A stretch of DNA of 35,049 bases from an uncultured Plesiomonas sp. (GCA_947071955.1 CAMTGL010000002.1:1-35049); one strand, 5' to 3'. Positions 8,137 through 19,123 are shown, counted from the first letter of the stretch. Numbers and translations: made by a program. The notes: generated by a model from the sequence alone, not told the origin.

Positions 8137-10778
8137 TGTTCGGCTCAGCACTGGGCTGGATCTTTGCCCCCGAATTTACAGCCAGCATACAGGCGCGCTA
8201 TCAGCGTTATCATCGCCACTGGCGCAGCCCGATAGCCCTGTGTGGCGTAGTGTTATGGCTACTCATATGGTCGGTATTTCGCCTTGAATCGCCCGCTTGC
8301 CAATGGCTGAGTCAAAATAAACAGACTCTTTATCCGCTATTGCGCCAACCTAAACGGCAGTTTGCCGATCCGCTGCGTTTATTGATACAAACCGTTTGGT
8401 TATTACTGCGCGGGGCGTACAGCCATAAAACTAATGTTGCACAAAAAATCAGCGGATTATCTGCTGCGCTGTTTGGTCATCTCTCCACACTCAAGCAGCG
8501 GCTGTACCACAAGATCAACACATTCCAGTACTACAACTCACCGCTCCTGCGTTCATTGAGTGAAAAAGGCCCGTGGTACCAAACCAATAACTGGCTGACC
8601 GCTGCACTGCGCTGGAGTTATCTGGTGATTGCACTACTGCTGGCGGTACTCTGTATTACTGAACCTTTTGGCCTGCTGGCACAGCTGACGTTCGTGATCA
8701 TCTTGTGGGTCATGGCACTGCTGATCCGCAATATTCCCGGCCGGTTTTCTAGCATGATGATGATCGTGCTCTCGGTAGTTATCTCCTGCCGTTACCTGTG
8801 GTGGCGCTATACTGCTACTTTAAACTGGGATAACGGCGTTGATCTCTTCTTCGGCCTTGGCCTGTTGGCTGCCGAATCTTACTCATGGCTGGTACTGATG
8901 CTGGGTTACTTCCAGACTATCTGGCCATTACAACGCAGCCCCTATCCGCTGCCAGCTAATATGGATAACTGGCCCTCGGTTGATATTTATATCCCTACAT
9001 ATAATGAGGATTTATCGGTTATCCGCCCGACCGTGTACGCAGCACTTGGCTTAGACTGGCCGCAAGAAAAACTCAATATCTACATTTTGGATGATGGGAA
9101 GCGGAGCTATTTAGCCGATTTTGCGGCTGAAGTGGGTGTGCACTATCTGATTCGGGATAACAATTTCCACGCCAAAGCCGGTAATCTGAATGCCGCCATG
9201 AAAATCACCAACGGCGAATTTATTGCGGTTTTTGACTGTGACCACATCCCTACTCGTTCATTTTTACAAATGACTCTCGGCTGGTTTGTTAAAGATGACA
9301 AACTCGGGGTAATGCAGACACCGCATCACTTCTTTTCACCCGACCCGTTTGAGCGCAACTTGGGTAACTTTCGTAAAACGCCCAATGAAAACACCCTGTT
9401 TTACGGTTTGGTGCAAGACGGTAATGATACCTGGGATGCCACCTTTTTCTGTGGCTCGTGCGCAGTGATCCGCCGTTCGGCGCTGGAGGAGATTGGCGGT
9501 TTTGCAGTAGAGACCGTGACCGAAGATGCGCACACCTCGCTGCGGCTGCACCGCCACGGCTACCGATCTGCCTATATCCGGATCCCGCAGGCGGCAGGGC
9601 TGGCTACCGAAAGCCTTTCAGCACACGTCGGGCAGCGGATACGCTGGGCACGCGGCATGGTACAAATATTCCGGCTAGATAACCCGTTGTTTGGGAAAGG
9701 GTTATCATGGGCACAACGCATCTGCTACAGCAACGCAATGCTGCACTTTTTATCGGGTGTTCCCCGTTTGGTATACCTGACTGCGCCACTGGCATTTTTA
9801 ATTTTCCATGCCTATATCATCTACGCCCCAGCAGTAATGATTTTGCTGTACGTTGTTCCACATATGGTGCACGCCAGCTTAACCAACTCGCGCATTCAGG
9901 GAAAATACCGCTACTCTTTTTGGAGTGAGATCTACGAAACCGTACTCTCTTGGTATATCGCACGGCCAACTACAGTGGCATTGATCAACCCACGCAAAGG
10001 GAAATTCAATGTCACCGCCAAAGGCGGGCTGATTGATGATCAATATTTTGACTGGGATATTTCACGGCCCTTTTTGGTACTGGCGATGCTCAACTTAATT
10101 GGCGTCGGATTTGCCGGTTACCGCTTTATCTGGGGACCGAGTGATGAAATGATCACCGTGTTTGTCAGCCTATTGTGGACTTTTTACAACCTGCTGCTGC
10201 TCGGTGGTGCGGTAGCGGTAGCCTCAGAGGTCAAACAGGTGCGACGCACTCATCGCGTGCAAATCACCTTGCCGGCCGTGATTTACCGCAACAACGGGCA
10301 TGCTTACCCTTGCACTATGGTCGACTACTCTGATGGCGGTGTAGGTATCGAGATGCCGCAGGTGCAAAAATTTGATGCCGGTGAAACCGTGCAACTGATG
10401 CTCAAGCGCGGCACACAAGAGTTTCTGTTTAAATCCCGTGTCTGTAATCAGCGCAATACTTTTTTGGGAATACAGCTGGAGCATATGGATTTGCAGTCTC
10501 ATATCCACTTTGTACAGTGTACCTTTGCCCGTGCCGACACTTGGGCAATGTGGCAAGAGAGCTACCAAGTTGATCAGCCAATGCGCAGCATCCGCGATAT
10601 TTTTGCGGTCGGGCTGCGTGGTTATAAGCAAATGGCCAAACAAGCTCCAGCTTCCGTTCGCTGGCTGATTAATGCCCTTGTGTGGATCACCGAATGGATC
10701 GGCACATTTATGCCTCATACCCCGACAATGAGCCCAGTTGCGGACCCTGTTAACTCGAAGCAAGAAGCTAAATCATGA
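8136..10778 (+). CDS. bcsA: Cellulose synthase catalytic subunit BcsA (GT2 plus PilZ domain)
   Basis: 880 aa; PTYNED, DDGKR, DCDH, TEDAHTS and QRIRWARG GT2 motifs; PilZ motif RRTHR (10242-10256) plus DYSDGGVGIEM. Confidence 0.98.
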   Translation: MFGSALGWIFAPEFTASIQARYQRYHRHWRSPIALCGVVLWLLIWSVFRLESPACQWLSQNKQTLYPLLRQPKRQFADPLRLLIQTVWLLLRGAYSHKTNVAQKISGLSAALFGHLSTLKQRLYHKINTFQYYNSPLLRSLSEKGPWYQTNNWLTAALRWSYLVIALLLAVLCITEPFGLLAQLTFVIILWVMALLIRNIPGRFSSMMMIVLSVVISCRYLWWRYTATLNWDNGVDLFFGLGLLAAESYSWLVLMLGYFQTIWPLQRSPYPLPANMDNWPSVDIYIPTYNEDLSVIRPTVYAALGLDWPQEKLNIYILDDGKRSYLADFAAEVGVHYLIRDNNFHAKAGNLNAAMKITNGEFIAVFDCDHIPTRSFLQMTLGWFVKDDKLGVMQTPHHFFSPDPFERNLGNFRKTPNENTLFYGLVQDGNDTWDATFFCGSCAVIRRSALEEIGGFAVETVTEDAHTSLRLHRHGYRSAYIRIPQAAGLATESLSAHVGQRIRWARGMVQIFRLDNPLFGKGLSWAQRICYSNAMLHFLSGVPRLVYLTAPLAFLIFHAYIIYAPAVMILLYVVPHMVHASLTNSRIQGKYRYSFWSEIYETVLSWYIARPTTVALINPRKGKFNVTAKGGLIDDQYFDWDISRPFLVLAMLNLIGVGFAGYRFIWGPSDEMITVFVSLLWTFYNLLLLGGAVAVASEVKQVRRTHRVQITLPAVIYRNNGHAYPCTMVDYSDGGVGIEMPQVQKFDAGETVQLMLKRGTQEFLFKSRVCNQRNTFLGIQLEHMDLQSHIHFVQCTFARADTWAMWQESYQVDQPMRSIRDIFAVGLRGYKQMAKQAPASVRWLINALVWITEWIGTFMPHTPTMSPVADPVNSKQEAKS

Positions 10779-13141
10779 CTGAATTATCAAAAAAAATCAT
10801 GCTGATCGCGCTCTCCCTAATCGGGGTCACTCCGGTATTGGTAGAGGCCGAAACGGTTGCCAGTAATCTGGCGCAAACCCAAACGGCCATGCCGCTGGCT
10901 GCCATGCCCGCCAGCGTGCAAACCAGTACTGCGCCAAAACTGACACCCGCGGCGTCAACCACCTCCACCGAAATAAGCTCGGCAGAGACACCGCCAGTCA
11001 AAAACGAACAGCTGACATTTAATCAGCTGCTCCCTTCCGGTGTTTTAGAGCTGCGTAATGCCTTAAAAACCATCAAGCTTGATTTTGGTGTCCGCAGTGA
11101 TCAGGTGATCACCAATGCCAACTTGCATCTGGTGTTTACCCCCTCTCCGGCCATGATCCCCGTAATGTCACAGCTCAAAGTGTATATGAATGATGAGCTG
11201 ATGCAGGTTATTGCCATTGAGCAGAACCAAATGGGTAAAGAGATCAACCAAACTATCCCGCTAGAATCTAAATTCATCAAAGATTTCAACACGCTGCGCT
11301 TTGAGTTAATCGGCCACTATGAGGCCGACTGTGAAGATCCATTGAACAACGCACTGTGGGCCGATCTCAGCCGTAAAAGCACCCTTGATTTAACCGTTCA
11401 GTCATTAGCGCTGAAAAATAATCTGGCCATGTTCCCTGAGCCATTTTTTGATCCGCGGGATATCAACACCTTAACCTTACCGTTTGTCTTCCAGCAGACT
11501 CCGTCACTGACCACTCAAAAAGCGGCATCAACACTGGCCTCTTGGTTTGGGATCAAAGCCGCATGGCGCGGGCAGCAATTTCCGGTACTGTTTAATCAGT
11601 TGCCTGAGCGTAACGCGATCATCTTCGCGACTAACAGCAATCGGCCTGACTTTTTAAAAGACTATCCGCCGGTAGATGCACCAACTGTTGAGATGATCAG
11701 CCACCCGAATAATCCGTATATTAAACTGTTACTGATCCTTGGCCGTAATGATGATGATTTACTGACTGCCAGCCAAGGCATTGCGCTAGGTAATACGCTG
11801 CTGCGCGGGCAATCAACCACTATTAATCAGGTCGATTTGCTGGCCAAACGTAAGCCTTATGATGCGCCCAACTGGATTAGCACTGAACGTCCAATTCCGT
11901 TTAGTGAGCTGATGGAGTATCCGCAGCAGTTACAGGTCTCTGGCCTGACACCCAGCCCCATCACCCTAAACATGAATGTGCCGCCGGATCTGTTCACTTG
12001 GCGCAGCTCGGGCATTCCGCTCAACTTACAGTATCGTTATACACCGCCAGTAACTACCGACAGCTCGCGGCTGAATGTGAGCATTAACGATCAGTTCGTA
12101 CAGGCCTTTTTGCTGCGCGATTCCGGACAAGGCGGCAGCTCTGAGCGAGTACGTTTACCGGTGCTGACCAACATGTTCACCAACGACAACAACGTGATGA
12201 TTCCGGCACTCAAAATTGGTGCGCGTAACCAGTTACGTTTTGATTTCTCGTTTGGCTCCTATGTTAATGGCGGGCCAAAAGGCACATGTGTGACCAACAT
12301 TACCCCTAATGTGCAGGCCGCTATCGAGCCAAGCTCAACCATCGATTTTAGCGGTTATCACCACTATATCGCGATGCCTGATCTGCGCGCCTTTGCCAAC
12401 GTAGGCTTCCCGTTTACCCGCTTGGCCGATTTGTCACAAACACTGGTCTTAATGCCGGAGAAACCTGACAACGCAGAGCTCGATCTGCTGTTTAGCCTGA
12501 TGGGGCGGATGGGCGCATCAACTGGCTATCCGGTGATTAATGTCAGCCTGACCGATGACTGGCAACAGGCCAAAACCGCCGATAAAGATCTGCTACTGAT
12601 TGGCCAGTTACCCTCAGATGAGCTGCTGCTAAGCAAAGATCACAGCGGGTTAATCAAACAGAGCCGTGCATGGCTCAGTCAGCCAATGCGTCAAATCAGT
12701 GATCTGCAATTGACGCCATCACAAGAACCAAACCCGAGCGTACAGGCCGCCAGCCGTGTCGACACGCAATCTGAAGGGAATATTGCCGCAATGGTCGGCT
12801 TTGAATCACCGTACGGTACACAGCGCAGCGTTGTTGCGATGATGGCTTCAGATGCAAACAATTTTGACCTGATCACCCATAGCCTAAATGACTCCGGCAA
12901 AGTAGCCGCCATGAATGGCTCGGTGGTTGTATTCCGAGATGGTCAGCTTCACAGTGATCGTGTCGGTGAAATGTACTATGTCGGCCAATTACCGTGGTGG
13001 ATGCTGTTGTGGTATCACCTGTCGCACTATCCGGTAGTACTGGCACTGGTTGCAGCGCTATCGGTTGTCTTGGTCGCGATTGCATTGTGGAATACGCTGC
13101 GCTGGGTTACCCGTCGCCGTTTGGATGATGATCGCCGTTAA
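10775..13141 (+). CDS. bcsB: Periplasmic cellulose synthase subunit BcsB
   Basis: 788 aa; signal peptide, carbohydrate-binding-like domains, C-terminal TM anchor; ATGA overlap with bcsA. Confidence 0.95.
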   Translation: MTELSKKIMLIALSLIGVTPVLVEAETVASNLAQTQTAMPLAAMPASVQTSTAPKLTPAASTTSTEISSAETPPVKNEQLTFNQLLPSGVLELRNALKTIKLDFGVRSDQVITNANLHLVFTPSPAMIPVMSQLKVYMNDELMQVIAIEQNQMGKEINQTIPLESKFIKDFNTLRFELIGHYEADCEDPLNNALWADLSRKSTLDLTVQSLALKNNLAMFPEPFFDPRDINTLTLPFVFQQTPSLTTQKAASTLASWFGIKAAWRGQQFPVLFNQLPERNAIIFATNSNRPDFLKDYPPVDAPTVEMISHPNNPYIKLLLILGRNDDDLLTASQGIALGNTLLRGQSTTINQVDLLAKRKPYDAPNWISTERPIPFSELMEYPQQLQVSGLTPSPITLNMNVPPDLFTWRSSGIPLNLQYRYTPPVTTDSSRLNVSINDQFVQAFLLRDSGQGGSSERVRLPVLTNMFTNDNNVMIPALKIGARNQLRFDFSFGSYVNGGPKGTCVTNITPNVQAAIEPSSTIDFSGYHHYIAMPDLRAFANVGFPFTRLADLSQTLVLMPEKPDNAELDLLFSLMGRMGASTGYPVINVSLTDDWQQAKTADKDLLLIGQLPSDELLLSKDHSGLIKQSRAWLSQPMRQISDLQLTPSQEPNPSVQAASRVDTQSEGNIAAMVGFESPYGTQRSVVAMMASDANNFDLITHSLNDSGKVAAMNGSVVVFRDGQLHSDRVGEMYYVGQLPWWMLLWYHLSHYPVVLALVAALSVVLVAIALWNTLRWVTRRRLDDDRR

Positions 13142-13172
13142 TTCATCATTAATTTGAATCAGCAGGGAAAGA

Positions 13173-14321
13173 GTGGCGCAGCACATGAAAAGGATCACCG
13201 TGAACAACGCCCTGATCACACTCCTACTGACCGTCATGCTGACGGTCAGCTCTGTGCTGCAGGCCGCGTCCTGCGAATGGCCCGACTGGACGCTGTTTAA
13301 GCAACGCTTTTTAGATGACTCAGGACGGATCATTGATCGCAGTGATCCGCGCCAGATAACCACCTCAGAAGGGCAATCATACGGGCTGTTTTTTGCACTG
13401 ATTGCTGGAGATAAAACGGCATTCCGCCAGATATTACGCTGGACAGAGACGCATCTGGCGCAAGATGATTTAAGTGAGAATCTTCCCGCCTGGCTATGGG
13501 GGCGAGATGATCAGGGCAACATGCAGGTGCTTGATAAAAACTCGGCGTCAGATTCAGATTTATGGATAGCTTACAGCCTAAAAGAGGCCGGTAGGCTCTG
13601 GAAGATCCGTGATTATCAGAGCCAGTCGGCCCTGCTGCTACAAAAAATCCTGCAACAGGAAGTCAGTAATCTGCCGCAACTTGGCCCGATGTTGCTGCCC
13701 GGCAATCAGGGGTTCATCAAGCCCGACTACTGGACGCTTAACCCAAGTTATCTGCCGCCATTTATCCTCGATAATCTGGCAGCGAGCTACCCAAACAGCC
13801 GCTGGCCAGCTATCCGCCAAGCGACCCACACCCTGCTGTTGGAGAGCGCCCCCCACGGTTTTGCGCCTAACTGGATTAACTGGACCAAACAACAACAGTG
13901 GCAACCCAAAGCCGATGCCCCATGGCTCGGCAGCTACGATGCCATTCGTGTTTATCTGTGGGTGGGGATGCTAAACCCTGAGGCTCCTGATTTTGCCCCT
14001 CTGATTGCCCGTTTTCAGCCAATGGTCAGCTATGTCAGTGAGCATCAGCAGCCGCCTGAAAAAATAGATATACAATCATTACAGGTGAGCGGAAACCCGC
14101 CGGTTGGCTTTTCAGCCGCGCTGTTACCGCTGCTCAAACAGTCAAAAGCAGACAAAGCGCTGGCCGAACAACGCCAGAAAATTGCAGATAACCCACTGGC
14201 GGTTGATGCTTATTACAACAGTGCTCTAACACTGTTTGGGCTGGGTTGGCTGGAAAACCGCTACTCATTTTCACCGCAAGGTGAGCTGATTTTACAAGGT
14301 CGTACCGCATGTCAGGATTAA
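13173..14321 (+). CDS. bcsZ: Endo-1,4-beta-glucanase BcsZ (GH8)
   Basis: 382 aa; signal peptide, TSEGQSYGLFFAL, NSASDSDLWIAYSLKEAG and LNPSYLPPF GH8 motifs; start may be GTG 13173 or ATG 13185. Confidence 0.95.
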   Translation: MAQHMKRITVNNALITLLLTVMLTVSSVLQAASCEWPDWTLFKQRFLDDSGRIIDRSDPRQITTSEGQSYGLFFALIAGDKTAFRQILRWTETHLAQDDLSENLPAWLWGRDDQGNMQVLDKNSASDSDLWIAYSLKEAGRLWKIRDYQSQSALLLQKILQQEVSNLPQLGPMLLPGNQGFIKPDYWTLNPSYLPPFILDNLAASYPNSRWPAIRQATHTLLLESAPHGFAPNWINWTKQQQWQPKADAPWLGSYDAIRVYLWVGMLNPEAPDFAPLIARFQPMVSYVSEHQQPPEKIDIQSLQVSGNPPVGFSAALLPLLKQSKADKALAEQRQKIADNPLAVDAYYNSALTLFGLGWLENRYSFSPQGELILQGRTACQD

Positions 14322-17300
14322 AACCACTGATCTATTCGCTATTGGCTGTCAGCCTCAGTCAGGCCATTCCACACGTCAGTGCTGCGCAGCCGACGGCTGA
14401 GGTCTCACCGGTCAACTGGTTACTCAGCCAGATCCAGTTAGGTGAGTCACGCTTTCGTGATGATTTGGTACAAGACTCGCTGCACCGCCTGTTCAGCATT
14501 GATCCGAATAACCCTGACGGTTTAAGTGCCCAGCTACGCCTTGATCTGCGGCAAAATAATCCCTCTGCAGCCGCCTCTACACTGGCAAGGTTAAAACAGA
14601 TAGCGCCTGACTCGTTAGCCTATAAAACTGCACAAATAAACTACAACCTGACGCAGCCACAGCAAAAAGCCAAACTGCAACAGGCCCGCCTGTTTGCCCG
14701 TGCTGGCCGTTACGAGCAAGCCCTGACGCTGTATCAAGATCTGTTTCACGGCGTATTCCCAACCCCGATACTGGCACTTGAATACTGGGATACCGCCGCA
14801 CAAAGTGGGCAAACCGAGCAAGCTCAACACGCACTGCAACAGCTCAATGCTCTGTATCCCAATAACGGCGCTGTACAATTGGCGTATGCCCGATTATTAC
14901 TGGATAAAACGCCTGACTCTGCGGCAGCATTTGCTCTGCTTGGCAAGCTGGCCGATAACCCGATTGAGCGCAATGATGCCTCACAGCTTTGGTATAACCA
15001 GTTGCAACGGTTACCACAACAGCAGTCTACTGCCGACCTGTGGCAGCGCTATCTCAGCCTTTATCCCGATGCTAGCCCAGAGGCTAAAAACGGGTACACC
15101 GAGCTAGCTGCACTGCTGAAAAACCCAGCATTTCAGGCTAAAGCACGGGCTTATAGTCAGCTAGACAATAACTCGACCAACTATGGGCAAATTGAACAAG
15201 AGCTGCAAAAAGCGCTGCGCGGATACCCCAATGATCCGCAGCTGATTGGTGAGCTAGGCCGGTTACGCCTGCGGCAAGGGCGGCATGCCGATGCCATCAG
15301 CCTATTTGAACGGGCACAAAAGCTCGACACCTCAGCAGACGATGCCGGTAAATGGTCAGCGCTGGTCAGTACCGCCCGCTACTGGCAACAGATTAATCTG
15401 GGGGATAAAGCACTGGAGCAGGGGCAGCTTAATCAGGCTGAAAATGCTTACCGCCGCGCATTACCGATTGAACCTACTGACCCGTACGCCAATATCGGGC
15501 TAGCCAGTGTTGCCGCCAAACGCGGCGAGACAGCCAAAGCCGATCAACTGTATCAGCAGGCCCTGCGCCAGCAGCCCGATAACAGCAGCGCCCTGCGTGG
15601 TCGAGTTAACTTATATTTGGAAAAAGACCCAGCCAAAGCCCGCCGTTTACTGGCAACGCTGTCGCCCGCACAGCGTAAAAGCTTTGCCAGTGACTTAAAC
15701 CGGATTGAAGCCACACAATTGCAAAAAGAGGCCGAACAGATGATTGGCCAGCAAAAACTGCTCGGCGCGGAAGGAAAATACAGCCAAGCATTGCGCTTAC
15801 AGCCTGATGATGTCTGGCTGGCTTATAATTTAGCCAAACTGCGCGCCCAGCTTGGCCAGCAAAATGCAGCAGAAACCTTCTCGGCACTGCTGGCAAAAAA
15901 ACCGGCAGACCCTGAACTGCGCTATGCCTATAGCCTGTTTTTAGCCGGACAAGGGCAGGAACAACAGGCTATCCGCAGCCTACGAACGTTGCCGGAAACC
16001 CAGTGGGATACACGGATGCACGAACTGGCCAGTCGGCTGGAGTTTGGCAATATCATGGATAATGCCCGTGCCATGTATAACCGTGGGCAAAATAAAACGG
16101 CCATCGCTTATCTGCTGATGCAGCAAAAAACTTATCCTGATCGCGCAGCAATTCCACTGACACTCGGTGACTGGGCACAACAAGCCGCCCAGTGGTCAGC
16201 GGCACGCGGCTACTATCAACAAGCATTGAAACTCGAACCCAATAATGCCGATGCTACCCTTAGTCTGATTGAAATTGATGTTGCTCAAGGCCGTAAACAG
16301 GCCGCGCAACAGGCATTAAACAGCTTCACTACCGAGCACCTGTCATCTGGCGCAACTCCTGCGGCAACCGCACAAAATAGCGAAGCACGTGTTACACCGG
16401 ATATGCAGCGGCGAGCGGCCAATTTATGGACACAACTGGGCAACCCGCAACAAGCCCGTTCACTGTTGACCCCGTTACTGACCGCCGAAACCAAAGATCC
16501 GCTACTTTTTCGGGATGCAGGGCGGGTAGAGCGCTTAACGGGCAACCCGCAGCAGGCGACCCGTGATTTTGAACGTGCCTTGCAGCTTATTGATCAACCT
16601 GCCAGCCAGAGTGTAAAACCCCAAGTAGCAAGCCCGGTAAGAACCCCTACCGAAAGCGAAGACAAAACCGATAACACGGCACAGAATATCACCGAGCAAC
16701 AGCATCTTGATGCTACGCGCCAGACACGGATTAATCCCCAAGATGACTGGCTAAAACGCAGTATTCGCAGTGATGCCGAGAACCTGTACCGTCAGCAAGA
16801 CCCGACCGTTACGCTCGAATATGACCGCTGGGGCAGCAAGGGCACGGCCGGAACATCAGATCTCAGCGCCGGTAACTTGATGCTGGAAGCGGCGATGCCA
16901 TATAAAGATGGCCGCCTGTTTTTCCGAGCCGATCAGGTCAACATGAATGCCGGTAAAGCCGATCTACTGAATGTTGATAATGCGGCTGACTTTGGCAGCG
17001 CCTTGTTGTGTGCTCCGACTGATCTCCATCCTGAAAAACGCTGTCAGTTTGGCAGCAGCAGCCAACGGGCGCAGGGTACTGCACTGGCAGTAGGCTGGCG
17101 TGGCGATCGCTGGCAAGCCGATATCGGTACAACGCCACTGGGCTTTGAAGTCACCGATTGGGTCGGTGGTATCAGCACAAAAGGTGATATTGGCCAGCTC
17201 GGGTGGTCGGCTGTGCTCTCGCGTCGGCCACTGAGCAACTCACTGCTGGCCTATGCCGGAACAGTGGACCCAAATACTGGCGAAGTCTGGGGCGGCGTAC

Positions 17301-17965
17301 GCGCTACCGGCGGAAAATTGGGGTTAAGCTGGGATCAAGGCGGGCCATACGGTGTATGGTCAAGCCTGCAATACCACCTGCTTACCGGCCAGAATGTTGA
17401 AGACAATACCCGTTTACGCTTGATGAGCGGCGTATATCACCGGCTGATTGATGAGCCGCACCGCCGTTTGCGGATCGGCACCAATGCCATGTACTGGACC
17501 TTTGATAAAGATCTCAGCAACTACACCTTCGGTCAGGGCGGTTATTACAGCCCGCAACGCTACGTTTCAGTTTCACTGCCAGTCAGCTACAGCCAGCGCT
17601 GGGAAGACTGGTCTTTACACATGGAAGCCTCTGTTGGCTACTCATGGCCAAAATCAAACGGCGGTGCGTATTACCCAACCAGACCAGACCTACAACAAGA
17701 TGCTCTAGATATTGAAGAAAAAGAAACCTCGATCTCGCCTTTGCACCCCAGCGGCGGAACACCGGGGATCGGCTATCGGGCGCGTCTGCTAGCTGAACAC
17801 CGCCTGACACCACACTGGTTTGTGGGTGCGGCATTTGATCTTGAAAAGTCAGATACTTACACGCCAAGTCACGGGTTACTGTATCTGCGTTATAGCTTTA
17901 ATGGCTGGAACGGTGATCTGCTGCTGCCACCAGAACCGCTGACACCGTATGCTGATTTTGACTGA
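14309..17965 (+). CDS. bcsC: Cellulose export outer-membrane protein BcsC (TPR plus beta-barrel)
   Basis: 1218 aa; signal peptide, many TPR repeats, C-terminal outer-membrane barrel; 13-bp overlap with bcsZ. Confidence 0.95.
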   Translation: MSGLKPLIYSLLAVSLSQAIPHVSAAQPTAEVSPVNWLLSQIQLGESRFRDDLVQDSLHRLFSIDPNNPDGLSAQLRLDLRQNNPSAAASTLARLKQIAPDSLAYKTAQINYNLTQPQQKAKLQQARLFARAGRYEQALTLYQDLFHGVFPTPILALEYWDTAAQSGQTEQAQHALQQLNALYPNNGAVQLAYARLLLDKTPDSAAAFALLGKLADNPIERNDASQLWYNQLQRLPQQQSTADLWQRYLSLYPDASPEAKNGYTELAALLKNPAFQAKARAYSQLDNNSTNYGQIEQELQKALRGYPNDPQLIGELGRLRLRQGRHADAISLFERAQKLDTSADDAGKWSALVSTARYWQQINLGDKALEQGQLNQAENAYRRALPIEPTDPYANIGLASVAAKRGETAKADQLYQQALRQQPDNSSALRGRVNLYLEKDPAKARRLLATLSPAQRKSFASDLNRIEATQLQKEAEQMIGQQKLLGAEGKYSQALRLQPDDVWLAYNLAKLRAQLGQQNAAETFSALLAKKPADPELRYAYSLFLAGQGQEQQAIRSLRTLPETQWDTRMHELASRLEFGNIMDNARAMYNRGQNKTAIAYLLMQQKTYPDRAAIPLTLGDWAQQAAQWSAARGYYQQALKLEPNNADATLSLIEIDVAQGRKQAAQQALNSFTTEHLSSGATPAATAQNSEARVTPDMQRRAANLWTQLGNPQQARSLLTPLLTAETKDPLLFRDAGRVERLTGNPQQATRDFERALQLIDQPASQSVKPQVASPVRTPTESEDKTDNTAQNITEQQHLDATRQTRINPQDDWLKRSIRSDAENLYRQQDPTVTLEYDRWGSKGTAGTSDLSAGNLMLEAAMPYKDGRLFFRADQVNMNAGKADLLNVDNAADFGSALLCAPTDLHPEKRCQFGSSSQRAQGTALAVGWRGDRWQADIGTTPLGFEVTDWVGGISTKGDIGQLGWSAVLSRRPLSNSLLAYAGTVDPNTGEVWGGVRATGGKLGLSWDQGGPYGVWSSLQYHLLTGQNVEDNTRLRLMSGVYHRLIDEPHRRLRIGTNAMYWTFDKDLSNYTFGQGGYYSPQRYVSVSLPVSYSQRWEDWSLHMEASVGYSWPKSNGGAYYPTRPDLQQDALDIEEKETSISPLHPSGGTPGIGYRARLLAEHRLTPHWFVGAAFDLEKSDTYTPSHGLLYLRYSFNGWNGDLLLPPEPLTPYADFD

Positions 17966-17981
17966 TAGCTAACCATAACCA

Positions 17982-18053
17982 CCCCATTGATGAATGCCCC
18001 ATGAGTTAATAACCACAGGGTTAATCATTAGTTGTATTTATTCATCAATGGGG
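17982..18053. repeat. 72-bp inverted-repeat structure between convergent bcsC and rbsR
   Basis: Perfect 14-bp terminal inverted repeats CCCCATTGATGAAT (17982-17995) / ATTCATCAATGGGG (18040-18053), with further imperfect pairing in the 44-nt interior. Confidence 0.75.
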
Positions 18054-18118
18054 AAAAATCAAACAGACACAGAGCCTATTCATCAGACCGATTACTCATC
18101 CGGTGCTACTGATGCGGG

Positions 18119-19123
18119 CTACTGATGTTGAGCTACCGAGGCGCGCCGAACCAAACTTGGCTCAAGCATAATCACCGCCGGATCACGGTTGCGATCATGC
18201 AGGCGTGCCAGCAGTGTATCAACCGCCAACTGTCCAAGATCCTCTTTGGGCTGATGCACGGTGGTCAGTGGCGGTGAAAGATAACGGGCCAGTTCAATAT
18301 CGTCATAGCCCATCACAGACATATCTTCCGGTACGTGTAATCCGGCGTAATGCAGCACCTGATACGCCCCGACAGCCATCACATCATTACCGCAAAATAC
18401 GGCGGTAGGCCTTGGGTTACACGATAACAGCTGTGTCATCCCACACAGCCCGCCAGAGAAATCAAAATCCCCCTCAACCTGATAAGCCGGATCAGGCGTA
18501 ATACCTGCCTCATTCAGCGCACGCAAATATCCCTGCAAACGCCCCAATGAAGGGTGCTTATCGAGCGGGCCGGTAATAATGGCTATTTGCCGATGCCCTT
18601 GAGCCAGCAGATGACGCGTAGCCAGATAGCCGCCATATTCAGAGTTATCGCGGATCAGATCTGCCTGCGCGCCCTGCGGCCCCCAATCCATCATCACCAG
18701 AGGAATTTTCGGATGCCGGCGGAACAGGCTGCTGATATCGGAGTACGATTCGCTGCACATCATCAAAATGCCATCAACCCGCTTTTGCAGCAACGTATCC
18801 AGACTGTGGTTCATCCGCTGTGGATCGCCAGCGGTATTACACAGCACTAACTGATAGCCACGCTCATAGCAGCTTTGCTCCACGCCACGCACAACTTCGG
18901 CAAAAAAAGGGTTATTACTGGTCGTTACCAACATACCAATGGTATGGGTTTGGTTGACTTTCAAGCTGCGGGCTAGCGCTGACGGCGAGTAGTTGAGTGT
19001 TTCAACCGCACTCATGATGCGCGTGCGAATTTCATCGCTGACAAAGCGGCTATCGTTAATCACGTGCGATACGGTAGAGGTCGAGACACCCGCTAAACGG
19101 GCGACATCTTTCATGGTTGCCAT
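18119..19123 (-). CDS. rbsR: Ribose operon repressor RbsR (LacI family)
   Basis: 334 aa; MATMKDVARLAGVSTSTVSHVIN HTH; last gene of rbsDACBKR order. Confidence 0.95.
   Translation of the reverse strand: MATMKDVARLAGVSTSTVSHVINDSRFVSDEIRTRIMSAVETLNYSPSALARSLKVNQTHTIGMLVTTSNNPFFAEVVRGVEQSCYERGYQLVLCNTAGDPQRMNHSLDTLLQKRVDGILMMCSESYSDISSLFRRHPKIPLVMMDWGPQGAQADLIRDNSEYGGYLATRHLLAQGHRQIAIITGPLDKHPSLGRLQGYLRALNEAGITPDPAYQVEGDFDFSGGLCGMTQLLSCNPRPTAVFCGNDVMAVGAYQVLHYAGLHVPEDMSVMGYDDIELARYLSPPLTTVHQPKEDLGQLAVDTLLARLHDRNRDPAVIMLEPSLVRRASVAQHQ

Noticed and set aside
10224-10763. 179 aa minus-strand ORF antisense to the bcsA 3' end
   Set aside because: Fully inside the confident bcsA CDS; no recognisable domain; typical shadow ORF of codon-biased sequence.
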